Part shown: positions 53,364-61,520 of the stretch, one piece after another
Position numbering within the stretch: the stretch's first letter is position 1
Layout: the number at the start of each line of letters is the position of its first letter
Assembly (NCBI GenBank): GCA_003388505.1
Contig: QQVO01000078.1
Location: forward strand, 54,357-118,356
Direction of reading: 5' to 3'
DNA: 64,000 nucleotides
Source: Planctomycetota bacterium
Lineage (GTDB): Bacteria; Planctomycetota; Planctomycetia; Planctomycetales; Planctomycetaceae
Translations under genes and position numbers: made by a program
The notes under the pieces: generated by a model
The model's database searches: none
What the model was told of the DNA's origin: nothing
The model's input: the letters and a program-made list of their open reading frames with translations, nothing else

Positions 53364-53741
53364 TCACGTCAGGATTCGGCGGACGATTCCGTCCTTCAGA
53401 ACCGGAACACAGAAATTGATGAGCAGGCCGACCTTGATTCCGCTGAGCTTCAGATAAGTGAGCAATTGTGCTTCGTGAATCGGATCAAGTTTGTCGACAG
53501 CCTTGAGTTCGACGACGACACAACCCGAAACCACCAGATCCATTCTGTATGCCGGCTCGACCCGCACGCCCTTGTATTCGACCGGTAGCGGCACTTGAGA
53601 CGTGAAAGGCAACTTGCGTATTAGCAGTTCGCGTTCGAGACACGTTTGATAGGCAGACTCGAGAAGTCCTGGGCCAAGATGCCGATGAACCTCAATCGCC
53701 GCTCCAATGATCGTTTCAGTAATCTGCCGATGTTCCAACAT
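53364..53741 (-). CDS. GxxExxY / PDDEXK_3-family nuclease-like protein, copy 3
   Basis: 125 residues from ATG 53741 (an ATG six codons upstream is possible). It has GPGLLESAY, then the core [20 protein letters not shown], and [20 protein letters not shown]. Motif residues Asp, ExK and Gln are kept. The gene lies between DUF58 (53782-54660) and the BatA-like gene (51330-53297), exactly the interval occupied by copy 1 in cluster I. A CCACGGAGG-type repeat lies on its downstream side; none is clear on the other side, so if it was a mobile cassette one end has eroded. Confidence 0.9.
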   Translation of the reverse strand: MLEHRQITETIIGAAIEVHRHLGPGLLESAYQTCLERELLIRKLPFTSQVPLPVEYKGVRVEPAYRMDLVVSGCVVVELKAVDKLDPIHEAQLLTYLKLSGIKVGLLINFCVPVLKDGIVRRILT

Positions 53742-53781
53742 TGGACTGACTCCTATCAAATTCCGCCTCCGCGGTTCCCCG

Positions 53782-54660
53782 TCAACCGAGCGTTCCGGCG
53801 CGGCGCATCATTCCTAAGACCAGTTCGTCGAACGGAACGTCGGCCGTGGTCCGGGTGTAGCCGACTCCGTATGCGCGGCAGTAGTCCCGCGCTCCGTCGA
53901 GGAACTCGCCGAACACCCTGCGGTATGTCTTCAGATGCTTTTCGGTCACCGTGATCTTGTTCGCCTGCTCGGTTTCGATGTCGACCAGTTCCACGTCTCC
54001 CAGCATGTTCGGCTCGGCTTCCGATTCGTCATAGATGTGCACGACGTGCGGCTCGTACTTGTGATGCCTCAGCCGGTCGAGGCCGTTCTGGTAGCCGGAG
54101 GGATCAAACAGATCACTGACCACAATCGCCAGTCCCCTCCTCTGCTGGCGGTGGACGAACGCCAGCACCATGTCCCGCAGGTTGGTGTCGCTTCCGATCG
54201 GCTCCAACTGTTCCAGAAACTGCAGCAGCGTGAGGATGCGGTTCTTCCCCCGCGTCAACGGAAAGTCGTGCAGAATCCCGTTCGCGAATGCAACGATCGC
54301 CACCCGGTCCAGGTCCGCCAGCGCGATGTAGGCCAGCGCGGCCGTCACCTGTCGCGCCAGATCAAACTTCGACGGCGACCCCGCCTCCATGCTCCGCGAA
54401 CAGTCGAGCATCAGGTACAGGTGCAGGTCTTCCTCTTCCTGAAACCGCTTCAGCAGCAGGTCGTCGTGACGCGCATACAGGTTCCAGTCGAGATACCGGA
54501 AATCATCGCCCGGCGTGTAGTCCCGGTGGTCGGCAAACTCGACGCCACTCCCCACCTGCATCGTCCGCCGCTGCGCGATCAGAGAACCGCGAAAGACCCG
54601 CCGGGAGACGATCGAGAGGTACTCGATCTTTTTCAGAAAGTCAGAGTCGAATAACGGCAT
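53782..54660 (-). CDS. DUF58-domain protein, cluster II
   Basis: 292 residues, soluble. The DUF58 motif reads [20 protein letters not shown], then [16 protein letters not shown] vWA-like part has [20 protein letters not shown] (complete MIDAS) and [14 protein letters not shown]. It ends [17 protein letters not shown]. It is the counterpart of 28421-29314 in cluster I. The ATG is at 54660, immediately beside an inverted-repeat-bounded spacer that separates it from moxR. MoxR and DUF58 are expected to act together. Confidence 0.93.
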   Translation of the reverse strand: MPLFDSDFLKKIEYLSIVSRRVFRGSLIAQRRTMQVGSGVEFADHRDYTPGDDFRYLDWNLYARHDDLLLKRFQEEEDLHLYLMLDCSRSMEAGSPSKFDLARQVTAALAYIALADLDRVAIVAFANGILHDFPLTRGKNRILTLLQFLEQLEPIGSDTNLRDMVLAFVHRQQRRGLAIVVSDLFDPSGYQNGLDRLRHHKYEPHVVHIYDESEAEPNMLGDVELVDIETEQANKITVTEKHLKTYRRVFGEFLDGARDYCRAYGVGYTRTTADVPFDELVLGMMRRAGTLG

Positions 54661-54664
54661 TCAG

Positions 54665-54860
54665 TTCACCACGGAGGCACTGAGACACGGAGGGTTCACG
54701 GAGAGTTCGTCGTCTTGAGGTTCTGTGGATGAGTGGCGCACGCCCACAAGAGCAGCACGATGAGGGTGGCGACGATTCGAAATCTGTACCTCGGAGCCTG
54801 CACAGAATCTCCTTCTGATCTCCGCGTCCCCTCCGTGTCTTCGTGCCTCCGTGGTGAATC
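54665..54860. repeat. Spacer element with inverted CACGGAGGCAC-type ends
   Basis: The left end TTCACCACGGAGGCACTGAG, continuing ACACGGAGGG (54665-54701), and the right end, its near reverse complement CTCCGTGTCTTCGTGCCTCC then GTGGTGAA (to 54860), bracket about 120 bases without a gene. It fills the moxR-DUF58 gap. It resembles the repeat edges of the GxxExxY intervals but without the gene. Confidence 0.7.
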
Positions 54861-54862
54861 TA

Positions 54863-55876
54863 CTAGCTGTGCACAACCTCCCCCACCGGTTTCACACTCT
54901 TCACGACGTCGTGAATCACTTCGTCTGTCGAGATGTTCTCCGCCTGCCCTTCAAAGTTAAGGATCAACCGATGCCGCAGCGCTGAATGCGCCGCCGTCTG
55001 TAGATCCTCTTTCGAGACGTGATACCGCTCGTCGAGGATCGCGCTGATCTTCGCCGCCAGAATCAGGCTTTGCGCGCCGCGGGGGGATGAGCCGAAACGG
55101 ACGAACCGCTTCACCATCTCGGTGGCGAGAGCATTGTCGGGGTGAGTCGCCAGCACCAGATTGATCGCGTGCCTGCGGATTTCGTCGGCGATCGGGATCT
55201 GCCGGGCGAGGGTGCGCAGTTCGAGGATGCGTTCGCCCGCGAGGACGGGTTGCGCTTCCGGAGTCTCGACGCTGGTCGTTCGGTCGAGGATGTCCTCCAT
55301 GTCCGCGGCGCTGGGATAGCGGACGAGAAGCTTGGAGAAGAACCGGTCCAACTGGGCTTCGGGCAGCGGATACGTCCCCTCCATCTCCAGCGGGTTCTGC
55401 GTCGCCATTACCAGGAACGGTTCGGGCAGGTGATACGTCTGCCCGCCCACGGTAACGTGATGTTCCTGCATCGCCTCCAGCAGCGCGGATTGGGTCTTCG
55501 GCGTGGCCCGGTTGATCTCGTCCGCCAGCACGATGTTGGCGAAGATCGGCCCCTTCTGAAACTCGAACTTCTTGCGGCCGTCCGCCGTCTCCATCACGAC
55601 GTTTGTCCCGACCAGGTCGGCCGGCATCAGGTCGGGCGTAAACTGCACGCGGGAGAATTGCAGATGCAACGCATCGGCCAGCGTGCGGACCAGCAGCGTC
55701 TTCCCCAGCCCTGGAACTCCCTCCAGCAGCACATGCCCGCCCGCGATGAGCGCGCTCAGCGTCCCGTCGACGATGTCCTCCTGGCCGACGATGACTTTCC
55801 CGACCTCGGCGCGGAGCTTCTTGAAGTCCTCGCGAAAGTCGTCAAGTTGCGATTTCAGCGCGGCACTGTCGGTCAT
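54863..55876 (-). CDS. MoxR-family AAA+ ATPase, cluster II
   Basis: 337 residues from ATG 55876; the longer frame to 56014 has no MoxR character. Motifs: VIVGQEDIVDGTL, GVPGLGKTLLV (Walker A), RVQFTPDLMPADLVGTN, IVLADEINRATPKTQSALLE (Walker B), FLVMATQNPLEMEGTYPLPE (sensor 1) and RFGSSPRGAQSLILAAK. It closely resembles the cluster I MoxR (26587-27597) and begins the minus-strand series moxR, DUF58, GxxExxY, BatA. The expected role is remodelling of the DUF58 and BatA vWA domains. Confidence 0.95.
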   Translation of the reverse strand: MTDSAALKSQLDDFREDFKKLRAEVGKVIVGQEDIVDGTLSALIAGGHVLLEGVPGLGKTLLVRTLADALHLQFSRVQFTPDLMPADLVGTNVVMETADGRKKFEFQKGPIFANIVLADEINRATPKTQSALLEAMQEHHVTVGGQTYHLPEPFLVMATQNPLEMEGTYPLPEAQLDRFFSKLLVRYPSAADMEDILDRTTSVETPEAQPVLAGERILELRTLARQIPIADEIRRHAINLVLATHPDNALATEMVKRFVRFGSSPRGAQSLILAAKISAILDERYHVSKEDLQTAAHSALRHRLILNFEGQAENISTDEVIHDVVKSVKPVGEVVHS

Positions 55877-56026
55877 AGTTGGGTTTCCGGGGAGGTCGCC
55901 TAAGAGTATTGGCAGCGATAGCGATGGTGGGAACTGCGGCCTCAGTGTAGGAGTCGCCAGTCGGAAACGCAAAATGCGCGAATTCCAGGTCCGGTCGTCA
56001 AGGGCGGCGCGCACCTCACCCGCCGC
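55877..56026. other. Promoter-bearing spacer of the minus-strand cluster
   Basis: Short region upstream of moxR and before repeat B3. The cluster's promoter should be here, but no clear -35/-10 pair was found by eye and no gene is present. Confidence 0.4.
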
Positions 56027-56239
56027 CTGTCAGTTATACACAACCTGGCCGATGCCCAACGCGAAGAACCGGGCCCAGGGGATTCTCGAATGGGACGCAG
56101 ATTTTCGCGGATTTGGCGGATCAGCACGGATTTGTCGGGGTGTTCTTCAAGAGTCGGCAGCGACGAGACCGCATCGATCCAGGCGTAAATACTCGGCACT
56201 CCACAGAAAGCAATCAGCGAAAATCGGTCCAATCCGTGC
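56027..56239. repeat. Dispersed repeat family B, copy 3 (inverted)
   Basis: Reverse-complement relative of copies 1 and 2: it starts CTGTCAGTTATACACAACC, contains GGATTTGGCGGATCAGCACG, and ends GAAAATCGGTCCAATCCGTG. It runs directly into repeat C2. Confidence 0.8.
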
Positions 56240-56397
56240 TACTCACCAGCGAAAGTTTGTCGTCCTGCGCAGATTGTGGCGTCTGTCCGTAGCGCACGCT
56301 GCCAGCGTGCGTCAGCGGCCTTCGCGATCAGCGGGACGCACGCAAGGCTGCGTGCGCTACGTGGTTGGGTTGCGGGCGACGCCCGCGCCGGGGTCAT
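56238..56397. repeat. Dispersed repeat family C, copy 2
   Basis: TGCTACTCACCAGCGAAAGT, then GTAGCGCACGCTGCCAGCGT, ACGCACGCAAGGCTGCGTGC and GCGGGCGACGCCCGCGCC. It is nearly identical to 60411-60572 over about 160 bases, and to C1 (9982-10090) over the second half. The rest of the spacer to 56635 has no gene. Confidence 0.85.
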
Positions 56398-56635
56398 CCG
56401 CGTTCCGTTCGAATCACTCGGAGAGCAACTCAATCTGGGACCGAGAGATGTGTGCAAATGACAGGATGCAATTCCGTCCCACGCATGAAAGCGCCGGGCC
56501 CGATGATCAGCCATCGACATCTGCGCGCGGCCGCGGCCGATCGGAGATTGCAACGCGCGTCGACTGCCGCGATACTGAATCCGGGGTATGTCGCGAGGCG
56601 ACCCGTTCCCACTGTTCTCAGGGAGAATTAACGCC

Positions 56636-57769
56636 ATGTTGTTTTCGAGGACCGCTGATCGACGGCACCGAACCGGTGCGCTCGCGTCCGTGGGGCTGTT
56701 CGTGGTCGGGGCGGCGTGGCTGATCGGATGCAGTTCCGACGCGGACAAGCAGGATGCGCAACCCGCTTCCGGCGAGCCAACCGCGGCCGACCCGCAATCG
56801 GATCGCTCCTCCACTGCGGACGAACCGGCGACCCCGAAAACGGAAATGGTGACCCACCAGGACGGCACCAAATGGATCGGGGGGATTCCCTACGACGTCT
56901 ACTTCGATCGACCGCTCGAAGAGTACCGCGACATGACGCTCGTCGCCGCGACGCCGGGGAGCACGAACCCTGAAATGGCCGATCCGGCCGATGAACCGGC
57001 TGCGCCCGAGAACGGTGACGATTCGACAGATCCCCCCGCGGACGACGCCTCTCCGTCGGAGGACGTCGACTGGGCCGCTCTTGCGTCGCTCGACGTACTT
57101 TTTGAAGAGGCGACGCAGATCCGCAACAGGCTGAACACCAATTTGCAGACCGTGGCCACCTACAACCGCGAGGTGAAGCTCGTAGTCACCGACGGCAACG
57201 TCCTGGCCACCCTGGCTGCGGTCGTTGAAAAGCATCCCGGCGAAGGGAGTTGGAAAGAAAACGCGAAGTTCGTCCGGTACCTCGGTTACGAAATCTATCT
57301 CAACGGCGGCACGACCGGACGCTCGAACTTCGAGGCGACCAAGGAGCCGTTCGAACAGGCGCTGACCGTGATGAGCGGCGGAGCGCCGCCCGACGTCGAG
57401 GTGGAGGATGAGTTCTACTTCCCGGATGTGGCCGATCGCGCGGAACTGATGAAGCACATCGATACAAACTTCGGCTGGCTCCGCTCGAACATCAATACCG
57501 AGTCGAGACTCCAGGAGGAGAAGGCGGCGGCGATTCGCGTGGCGACCGTACTGGCCGTCCTGGGACAGGTGATGACGGCCGCCGACTTCGACTCGGCCGA
57601 CAATCCGGAATACCAGTCGATGCTCAAGGAGTTCATCGACGGCAATCGCGCCGCGGCGACAGCCGCCGAAGCCGAGAATTTCCCGGAACTCGAAGCCGCC
57701 GTCGCCCGCGTCAACAATACCTGCACCCCCTGCCACAACAAGTTCCGCACCAACGCCAGCGACTTCTGA
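56636..57769 (+). CDS. Lipoprotein with C-terminal c-type haem motif
   Basis: About 377 residues from ATG 56636, with AGGGAG about 12 bases upstream. The signal region SVGLFVVGAAWLIGC contains a lipobox-like end (LIGC), so membrane lipid anchoring is likely. A Ser/Pro/Glu/Asp-rich spacer of about 100 residues follows, with a short conserved block GTKWIGGIPYDVYFDRPLEE. The helical C-terminal domain ends with NNTCTPCHNKFR, a CxxCH haem-attachment motif followed by a basic residue. A four-helix domain with CxxCH close to the end is the arrangement of cytochrome c' (c-prime), so a mono-haem protein is likely. The redox partner is unknown; no oxidase or peroxidase gene is adjacent. Confidence 0.75.
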   Translation: MLFSRTADRRHRTGALASVGLFVVGAAWLIGCSSDADKQDAQPASGEPTAADPQSDRSSTADEPATPKTEMVTHQDGTKWIGGIPYDVYFDRPLEEYRDMTLVAATPGSTNPEMADPADEPAAPENGDDSTDPPADDASPSEDVDWAALASLDVLFEEATQIRNRLNTNLQTVATYNREVKLVVTDGNVLATLAAVVEKHPGEGSWKENAKFVRYLGYEIYLNGGTTGRSNFEATKEPFEQALTVMSGGAPPDVEVEDEFYFPDVADRAELMKHIDTNFGWLRSNINTESRLQEEKAAAIRVATVLAVLGQVMTAADFDSADNPEYQSMLKEFIDGNRAAATAAEAENFPELEAAVARVNNTCTPCHNKFRTNASDF

Positions 57770-57785
57770 TCCTCACCCCCCACCA

Positions 57786-57820
57786 AGGCGAGCCGGCGGG
57801 CCTCAGCCGGCGGTTGCGCG
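57786..57820. repeat. Short GC-rich palindromic repeat
   Basis: AGGCGAGCCGGCGGGCCTCA followed by the pairing arm GCCGGCGG. It lies between two convergent genes (stops at 57769 and 57830), in the position of a bidirectional terminator, and is related to 35017-35052. Confidence 0.6.
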
Positions 57821-57829
57821 TCACCGGCA

Positions 57830-58816
57830 CTATTCCTCCGCGTCAACATACGCGTCGTACCGCGCCTGAATCGCCTCCTGCGTCGGAGGATCGCCGGCCG
57901 TAACGTTCACGCGGTACCTCATTTCGAGCGGTTCGTCCTCGGTGACCGTCGTTGTGAAGAACGCCCCGAAGCGGCCGTAGGGCCGCTCCGAGTATCGTGA
58001 TGGCGACGGCATGCTCGGATCCTCGAAATACTCGGCGGTGAATCGCTCGTCCCCAACTTCGAACGTCATCGCCAGCCAGCCGAGATCAACGTGCTCGTCC
58101 GGAGCGGTGCGGTCATCGACCTGATACGCCTCCGGCTGCTGGGGAAATCCCTCCGGACGGATGTAACGCGCGTTGTCCGTCTCCGCGACATACTGCGCCG
58201 CCCGGAACTGGAAGCCGGCATGCTGCCGGTCGCCGTCGAGGATGATCTCCCCGCGCAGGCTGTGAATCTCCGTGCTCCAGTCGATCTGCCAGCCGTAACC
58301 GGGTCCGGCGTCGGTCTCGAAGCGCGAGGCGGCCACCGTCCGCTGTTCCTCGATCACCGGCTCTCCCTCCTTGTCGATCCAATGGATCAGCGCCGTCATC
58401 GACGCCCCGTCGGCGTTCGCCTCCCGTTCCACGAATTCGACGTGCCGCTGAACTTCACCGTTCCGGCAATGCCAGAAATCCTGCGTCTTGCCGTCGAACG
58501 TCGTTTTGTTCCAGCCGACATACAAGCCCCGGTGATGCGGATACTTTCCTCCCGGCCCCTTGGTGATCAGTGTATCACTGCCCGGTCCGTAAACGTGATG
58601 GAACACCTTCGCCGTGTCGAACGCCGCCTCATCGCTGGATTCGTCCACGCCGTAGACGTAGCGCAGTACGGGCTGGTCGCCCAGCATCAAGTCGCACACG
58701 CCGGCTTCCGCATCGTCAATCCACGTGAATTCCGGATCGGCAGCCTGCGATGAAGCACCGGCGAGTCCAATCAATACGGCGAAAGCGGGCAGCAAGCGGG
58801 ACAGATGACCATTCAT
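57830..58816 (-). CDS. Secreted DUF6807 (PmoA-like) family protein
   Basis: About 328 residues from ATG 58816, with GGAGATG a few bases upstream. Signal peptide: LLPAFAVLIGLAGASSQA. The mature part begins FTWIDDAEAGVCDLMLGDQP and contains FHHVYGPGSD, KYPHHRGLYVGWN, DFWHCRNGEVQRH and ERPYGRFGAFFTTTVTEDEP. The HHRG block and the beta-rich pattern match the DUF6807 family, often called PmoA-like in planctomycete annotations; it is unrelated in function to methane monooxygenase as far as known. A role in carbohydrate or polymer processing is a guess. It diverges from the CitG-like gene. Confidence 0.8.
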   Translation of the reverse strand: MNGHLSRLLPAFAVLIGLAGASSQAADPEFTWIDDAEAGVCDLMLGDQPVLRYVYGVDESSDEAAFDTAKVFHHVYGPGSDTLITKGPGGKYPHHRGLYVGWNKTTFDGKTQDFWHCRNGEVQRHVEFVEREANADGASMTALIHWIDKEGEPVIEEQRTVAASRFETDAGPGYGWQIDWSTEIHSLRGEIILDGDRQHAGFQFRAAQYVAETDNARYIRPEGFPQQPEAYQVDDRTAPDEHVDLGWLAMTFEVGDERFTAEYFEDPSMPSPSRYSERPYGRFGAFFTTTVTEDEPLEMRYRVNVTAGDPPTQEAIQARYDAYVDAEE

Positions 58817-58945
58817 GGGAGCATCTCCAGAGTTCGACGGAGCAAAGGTGTCAGCCAATCGGTTTGCAGTGGTTCAGTCGCCAAATCTTACGAAATGGCT
58901 GCTCCGGACAGAACGGCTGGCAACGCTCCCTGCTAAGATGCTCTG

Positions 58946-59863
58946 ATGTACGAAACGGACCAGCAACATATCGAGCGGTGGATTCGGGCCGCCTGCATCG
59001 CCGAGGTGAGCGTCCCGAAACCAGGAAACGTGCACCCCGGCGCGGAATTCTCAGACCTGCACGTTGAGGATTTTCTGCAGTCGGCGGAGGTGGCGGCGCC
59101 GCATCTTGCGCAGGCGGCGACTCTCGGAATCGGCCCCGCAGTGTTATGCGCCGTCGAAGCCACACATAGCGCCGTCGGCCGCAACACAAACCTCGGCATC
59201 TGCCTGCTCGTCGTCCCGCTGGCGGCCGTCGCCCTGCAACGGGACTGGAGATGCGGAGTGGCACAGGTTCTGGCCGAAGCGACAGTGGCTGACAGCCGCG
59301 ACGTCTACCAGGCGATCCGCCTGGCCAAACCGGGCGGCATGGGACAGGTTGCCGCGCAGGATCTGAGTGAACAGCCGACGCTGCCGCTCAAGCACATCAT
59401 GAGACTGGCAGCCGCCGGGTCACGCGAGACGCTGTTCCATCCCCGCGACACGATCGCCCGGCAGTACGCGGAAGACTACTGGCAGATCGCGCTCGCCCTG
59501 GAGTCGTTCGAACTCTGGCTGGAGCGTGCACCTCTCGCTACGGTCATCATCGGCCTGCACCTGACCCTCATGGCAGCCATCCCCGACACCCTGATCGCCC
59601 GCAAGTGCGGCATCGGCACGGCGATCGAGGCGGCGCAGCGAGCGGGCGGGGTGTTGAACCACGGATGGCCGGAGACTTCGGAAAGCAAGCAGCGACTGGA
59701 TGAATTCGATGCGTGGCTCCGAGTTGACGGCCACCGACGCAATCCGGGGACGACGGCCGATCTGGTGGCGGCGGTGCTGTTCCTCGCACTCCGCGAAGGA
59801 CATGTGAACATCACCGACATGGAGAGTCTCGCTGCCCAGACGACTCACGAGGTATCGGAATGA
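58946..59863 (+). CDS. CitG-family triphosphoribosyl-dephospho-CoA synthase-like protein
   Basis: 305 residues, soluble. The CitG fold is indicated by AEVSVPKPGNVHPG, then ATHSAVGRNTNLGICLLVVP, KPGGMGQV, and the C-terminal HRRNPGTTADLVAAVLFLAL. CitG makes the prosthetic-group precursor of citrate lyase, but there is no citrate lyase or malonate decarboxylase gene here. CitG-like proteins are also reported beside methanopterin-linked C1-transfer genes, which planctomycetes can have; this is my recollection, not shown by the window. The stop overlaps the next start (ATGA at 59860-59863), so it is translationally coupled to a pterin-synthase-like gene, which supports a cofactor role. Confidence 0.85.
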   Translation: MYETDQQHIERWIRAACIAEVSVPKPGNVHPGAEFSDLHVEDFLQSAEVAAPHLAQAATLGIGPAVLCAVEATHSAVGRNTNLGICLLVVPLAAVALQRDWRCGVAQVLAEATVADSRDVYQAIRLAKPGGMGQVAAQDLSEQPTLPLKHIMRLAAAGSRETLFHPRDTIARQYAEDYWQIALALESFELWLERAPLATVIIGLHLTLMAAIPDTLIARKCGIGTAIEAAQRAGGVLNHGWPETSESKQRLDEFDAWLRVDGHRRNPGTTADLVAAVLFLALREGHVNITDMESLAAQTTHEVSE

Positions 59864-60369
59864 ACGAAGAACGTTACCGGGTCCGTGTCGACAAGGACCA
59901 TCTGGTCTTCAGCGCGGGCCATTTCATCACGATCGAAACGCCCGACGGCGAGATCTGCGAGCGTCTGCACGGCCACAACTGGCGAACGGCCGTCGAGGTG
60001 GCCGGGCCGCTCGATGCAAACCGCTACGTCTTCGACTTCATCGCCCTGCGGGACGCCCTGCAGCAGATCGTCGACCGCCTCGATCACCGCATGCTGCTGC
60101 CGACCCGGCATCCTCGAATCAAACTGGAATCGAACGACCGCGAAGTCGAGGTGCGTTACGAAGAGCGTCGCTGGGTCTTTCCAGTCGAAGAATGCGTCCT
60201 GTTGCCGATCGAACAGACGACCGCTGAACTCCTCGCCCAGTGGATCGGCGCCGAGTTGCTGAAGTTGCTCGGCGAAGCGGCAAGCGGGTTGACGAAGCTG
60301 CAAGTGGAAGTCGAAGAAAACTTCGGGCAATGGGCGATCTGGGAGACCGATCCGTCCCATCGAGCGTGA
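59860..60369 (+). CDS. 6-pyruvoyl-tetrahydropterin synthase / QueD-family protein
   Basis: 169 residues. A zinc-dependent fold acting on dihydroneopterin triphosphate. Visible elements: VFSAGHFITIE (first zinc His), ICERLHGHNW (catalytic-type Cys, then the HGH pair), YVFDFIALRDALQQIVDRLD, HRMLLP, and TTAELLAQWI with a late Glu in VEVEENFGQWAIW. Length exceeds typical QueD (about 120) through a middle insertion with a charged strand (NDREVEVRYEERRWVF). It is coupled to the CitG-like gene. The insertion and the partner argue for a pterin-type cofactor rather than queuosine, but QueD function is not excluded. Confidence 0.87.
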   Translation: MNEERYRVRVDKDHLVFSAGHFITIETPDGEICERLHGHNWRTAVEVAGPLDANRYVFDFIALRDALQQIVDRLDHRMLLPTRHPRIKLESNDREVEVRYEERRWVFPVEECVLLPIEQTTAELLAQWIGAELLKLLGEAASGLTKLQVEVEENFGQWAIWETDPSHRA

Positions 60370-60410
60370 TGGCGGTCGGTGGTCGAGGAACGTTTCCGCT
60401 GTGACGATTC

Positions 60411-60572
60411 GTGCTACTCACCAGCGAAAGTTTGTCGTCCTGCGCAAATTGTCGCGTTTGTCCGTAGCGCACGCTGCCAGCGTGCGTCAACCGCCTCTGC
60501 AATCAGCCGGACGCACGCAAGGCTGCGTGCGCTACGTGATTGGGCTGCGGGCGATGCCCGCGCTGGGAGAAT
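60411..60572. repeat. Dispersed repeat family C, copy 3
   Basis: Near-identical to 56238-56397: starts GTGCTACTCACCAGCGAAAG and continues to GCGGGCGATGCCCGCGCTGG. It lies 41 bases after the PTPS-like gene. Confidence 0.85.
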
Positions 60573-60574
60573 AT

Positions 60575-60601
60575 CCGCGGGCTGACGCCGCGCGGCTCGC
60601 C
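60575..60601. repeat. Short GC-rich palindromic repeat (A sub-block, inverted)
   Basis: CCGCGGGCTGACGCCGCGCG then GCTCGCC: the reverse complement of the GC-rich block in family A. It follows repeat C3 directly. Confidence 0.6.
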
Positions 60602-60906
60602 GACGTCCACCGTTCCTACCGACTGTTTCCTGCCAACGGCCTGCTACCAAAAAGAAGCACGCCCGGCGCCGTTGAGAGAAGTGGCTTCCTTGCCGACGGC
60701 CGTCCATGCAGTACCGAGGTGTGGGGACTCGGTACGGGAGGGGTACTGAGTGATCGTCGCTTCTCTCTCAAGTCACCGGGCGCGCACCAGGCTGGGCGTA
60801 GCACTTTGCGAATCAGTGTTCGCGACCCGTCCCGCGGAGTTTCCGGCTCATCGTCGAAAGACCGTTCGACCCGGAACCGCCGCTGGCACGTGTCGTTTTT
60901 CAATCT
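60602..60906. other. Intergenic, no gene recognised
   Basis: Spacer between repeats C3 and D3. It contains GTACCGAGG near GGTACGGGAGGGGTACTGAG as small inverted or direct repeats, but no open frame with known motifs and no RNA gene. Confidence 0.45.
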
Positions 60907-60995
60907 CGATTGGACAGCTCGGGTGCCACTGGCTTCGCCAGTGCGCTGCGGCAAAGGCGTCCTCACTGATTCGCACTGGGCAAGCCGGTGGCATC
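60907..60995. repeat. Dispersed repeat family D, copy 3
   Basis: GGGTGCCACTGGCTTCGCCAG to GCAAGCCGGTGGCATC, with inverted-repeat ends, as in 18845-18946 and 47757-47841. It lies just beyond the 3' end of the MraZ-like gene. Confidence 0.8.
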
Positions 60996-61031
60996 AGTCA
61001 GTTCAAGTCTGTCGCGGCCCGAGACTGCGCC

Positions 61032-61520
61032 TCAACTGCTGAGTTCCTTGAACATGCCGCCGAACTCCGGCATGTCGACTCTGAGTTGCTCCAGCCAGGC
61101 TGCCGGGTTCCAGACTTCAACACAGATCACCGCGCCCACCAGCATCACTTCGCCTCCCGCGGGAACGTCGAGAAAATCTCGAAATCCATCGGGAACGAGC
61201 AATCGCGAACGATTGGCCAGGCGGACCGTCGCGAACCGGGTGGACAGCAATCGTCCCAGGCGCTGGACGTCATTCCATTTCTCTTCCATGCGTCCGGACG
61301 CGATCTTCTGGCGGATCAGTCCAATTCCATCGTCAATCCGCTGCTGCCAGTCGGCCGCGCGCCACAAACTCAGACAACCGTGCCGTTCCTTCGCAACGAT
61401 GGTCTGCCCTTCGTCGTCCGTTACAGCGAGCGCCATTTCCGGAGGAAGACTGAGACGGAAACGCTCATCGAGCGTCCGTTTCACTTCACCCGTGATAAAG
61501 GCGTCGGGGGTAACAGGCAT
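61032..61520 (-). CDS. MraZ-like protein (tandem SpoVT-AbrB domains)
   Basis: About 162 residues from ATG 61520; a start at 61565 is possible and neither has a strong ribosome binding site. Two AbrB-type swapped-hairpin modules are visible. The first is [22 protein letters not shown], the second [20 protein letters not shown] followed by [20 protein letters not shown]. This is the MraZ plan, a DNA-binding regulator normally encoded first in the division and cell wall cluster. Here no mraW, fts or mur gene is adjacent; many planctomycetes lack parts of that cluster. Both domains carry the usual R-(L)-x-(L/V)-P turn. It may have been retained for another regulon. Confidence 0.8.
   Translation of the reverse strand: MPVTPDAFITGEVKRTLDERFRLSLPPEMALAVTDDEGQTIVAKERHGCLSLWRAADWQQRIDDGIGLIRQKIASGRMEEKWNDVQRLGRLLSTRFATVRLANRSRLLVPDGFRDFLDVPAGGEVMLVGAVICVEVWNPAAWLEQLRVDMPEFGGMFKELSS

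Noticed and set aside
50884..53741. GxxExxY genes as toxin-antitoxin pairs with their neighbours
   Set aside because: There is no small partner gene beside any of the three; the neighbours are large vWA-cluster genes.
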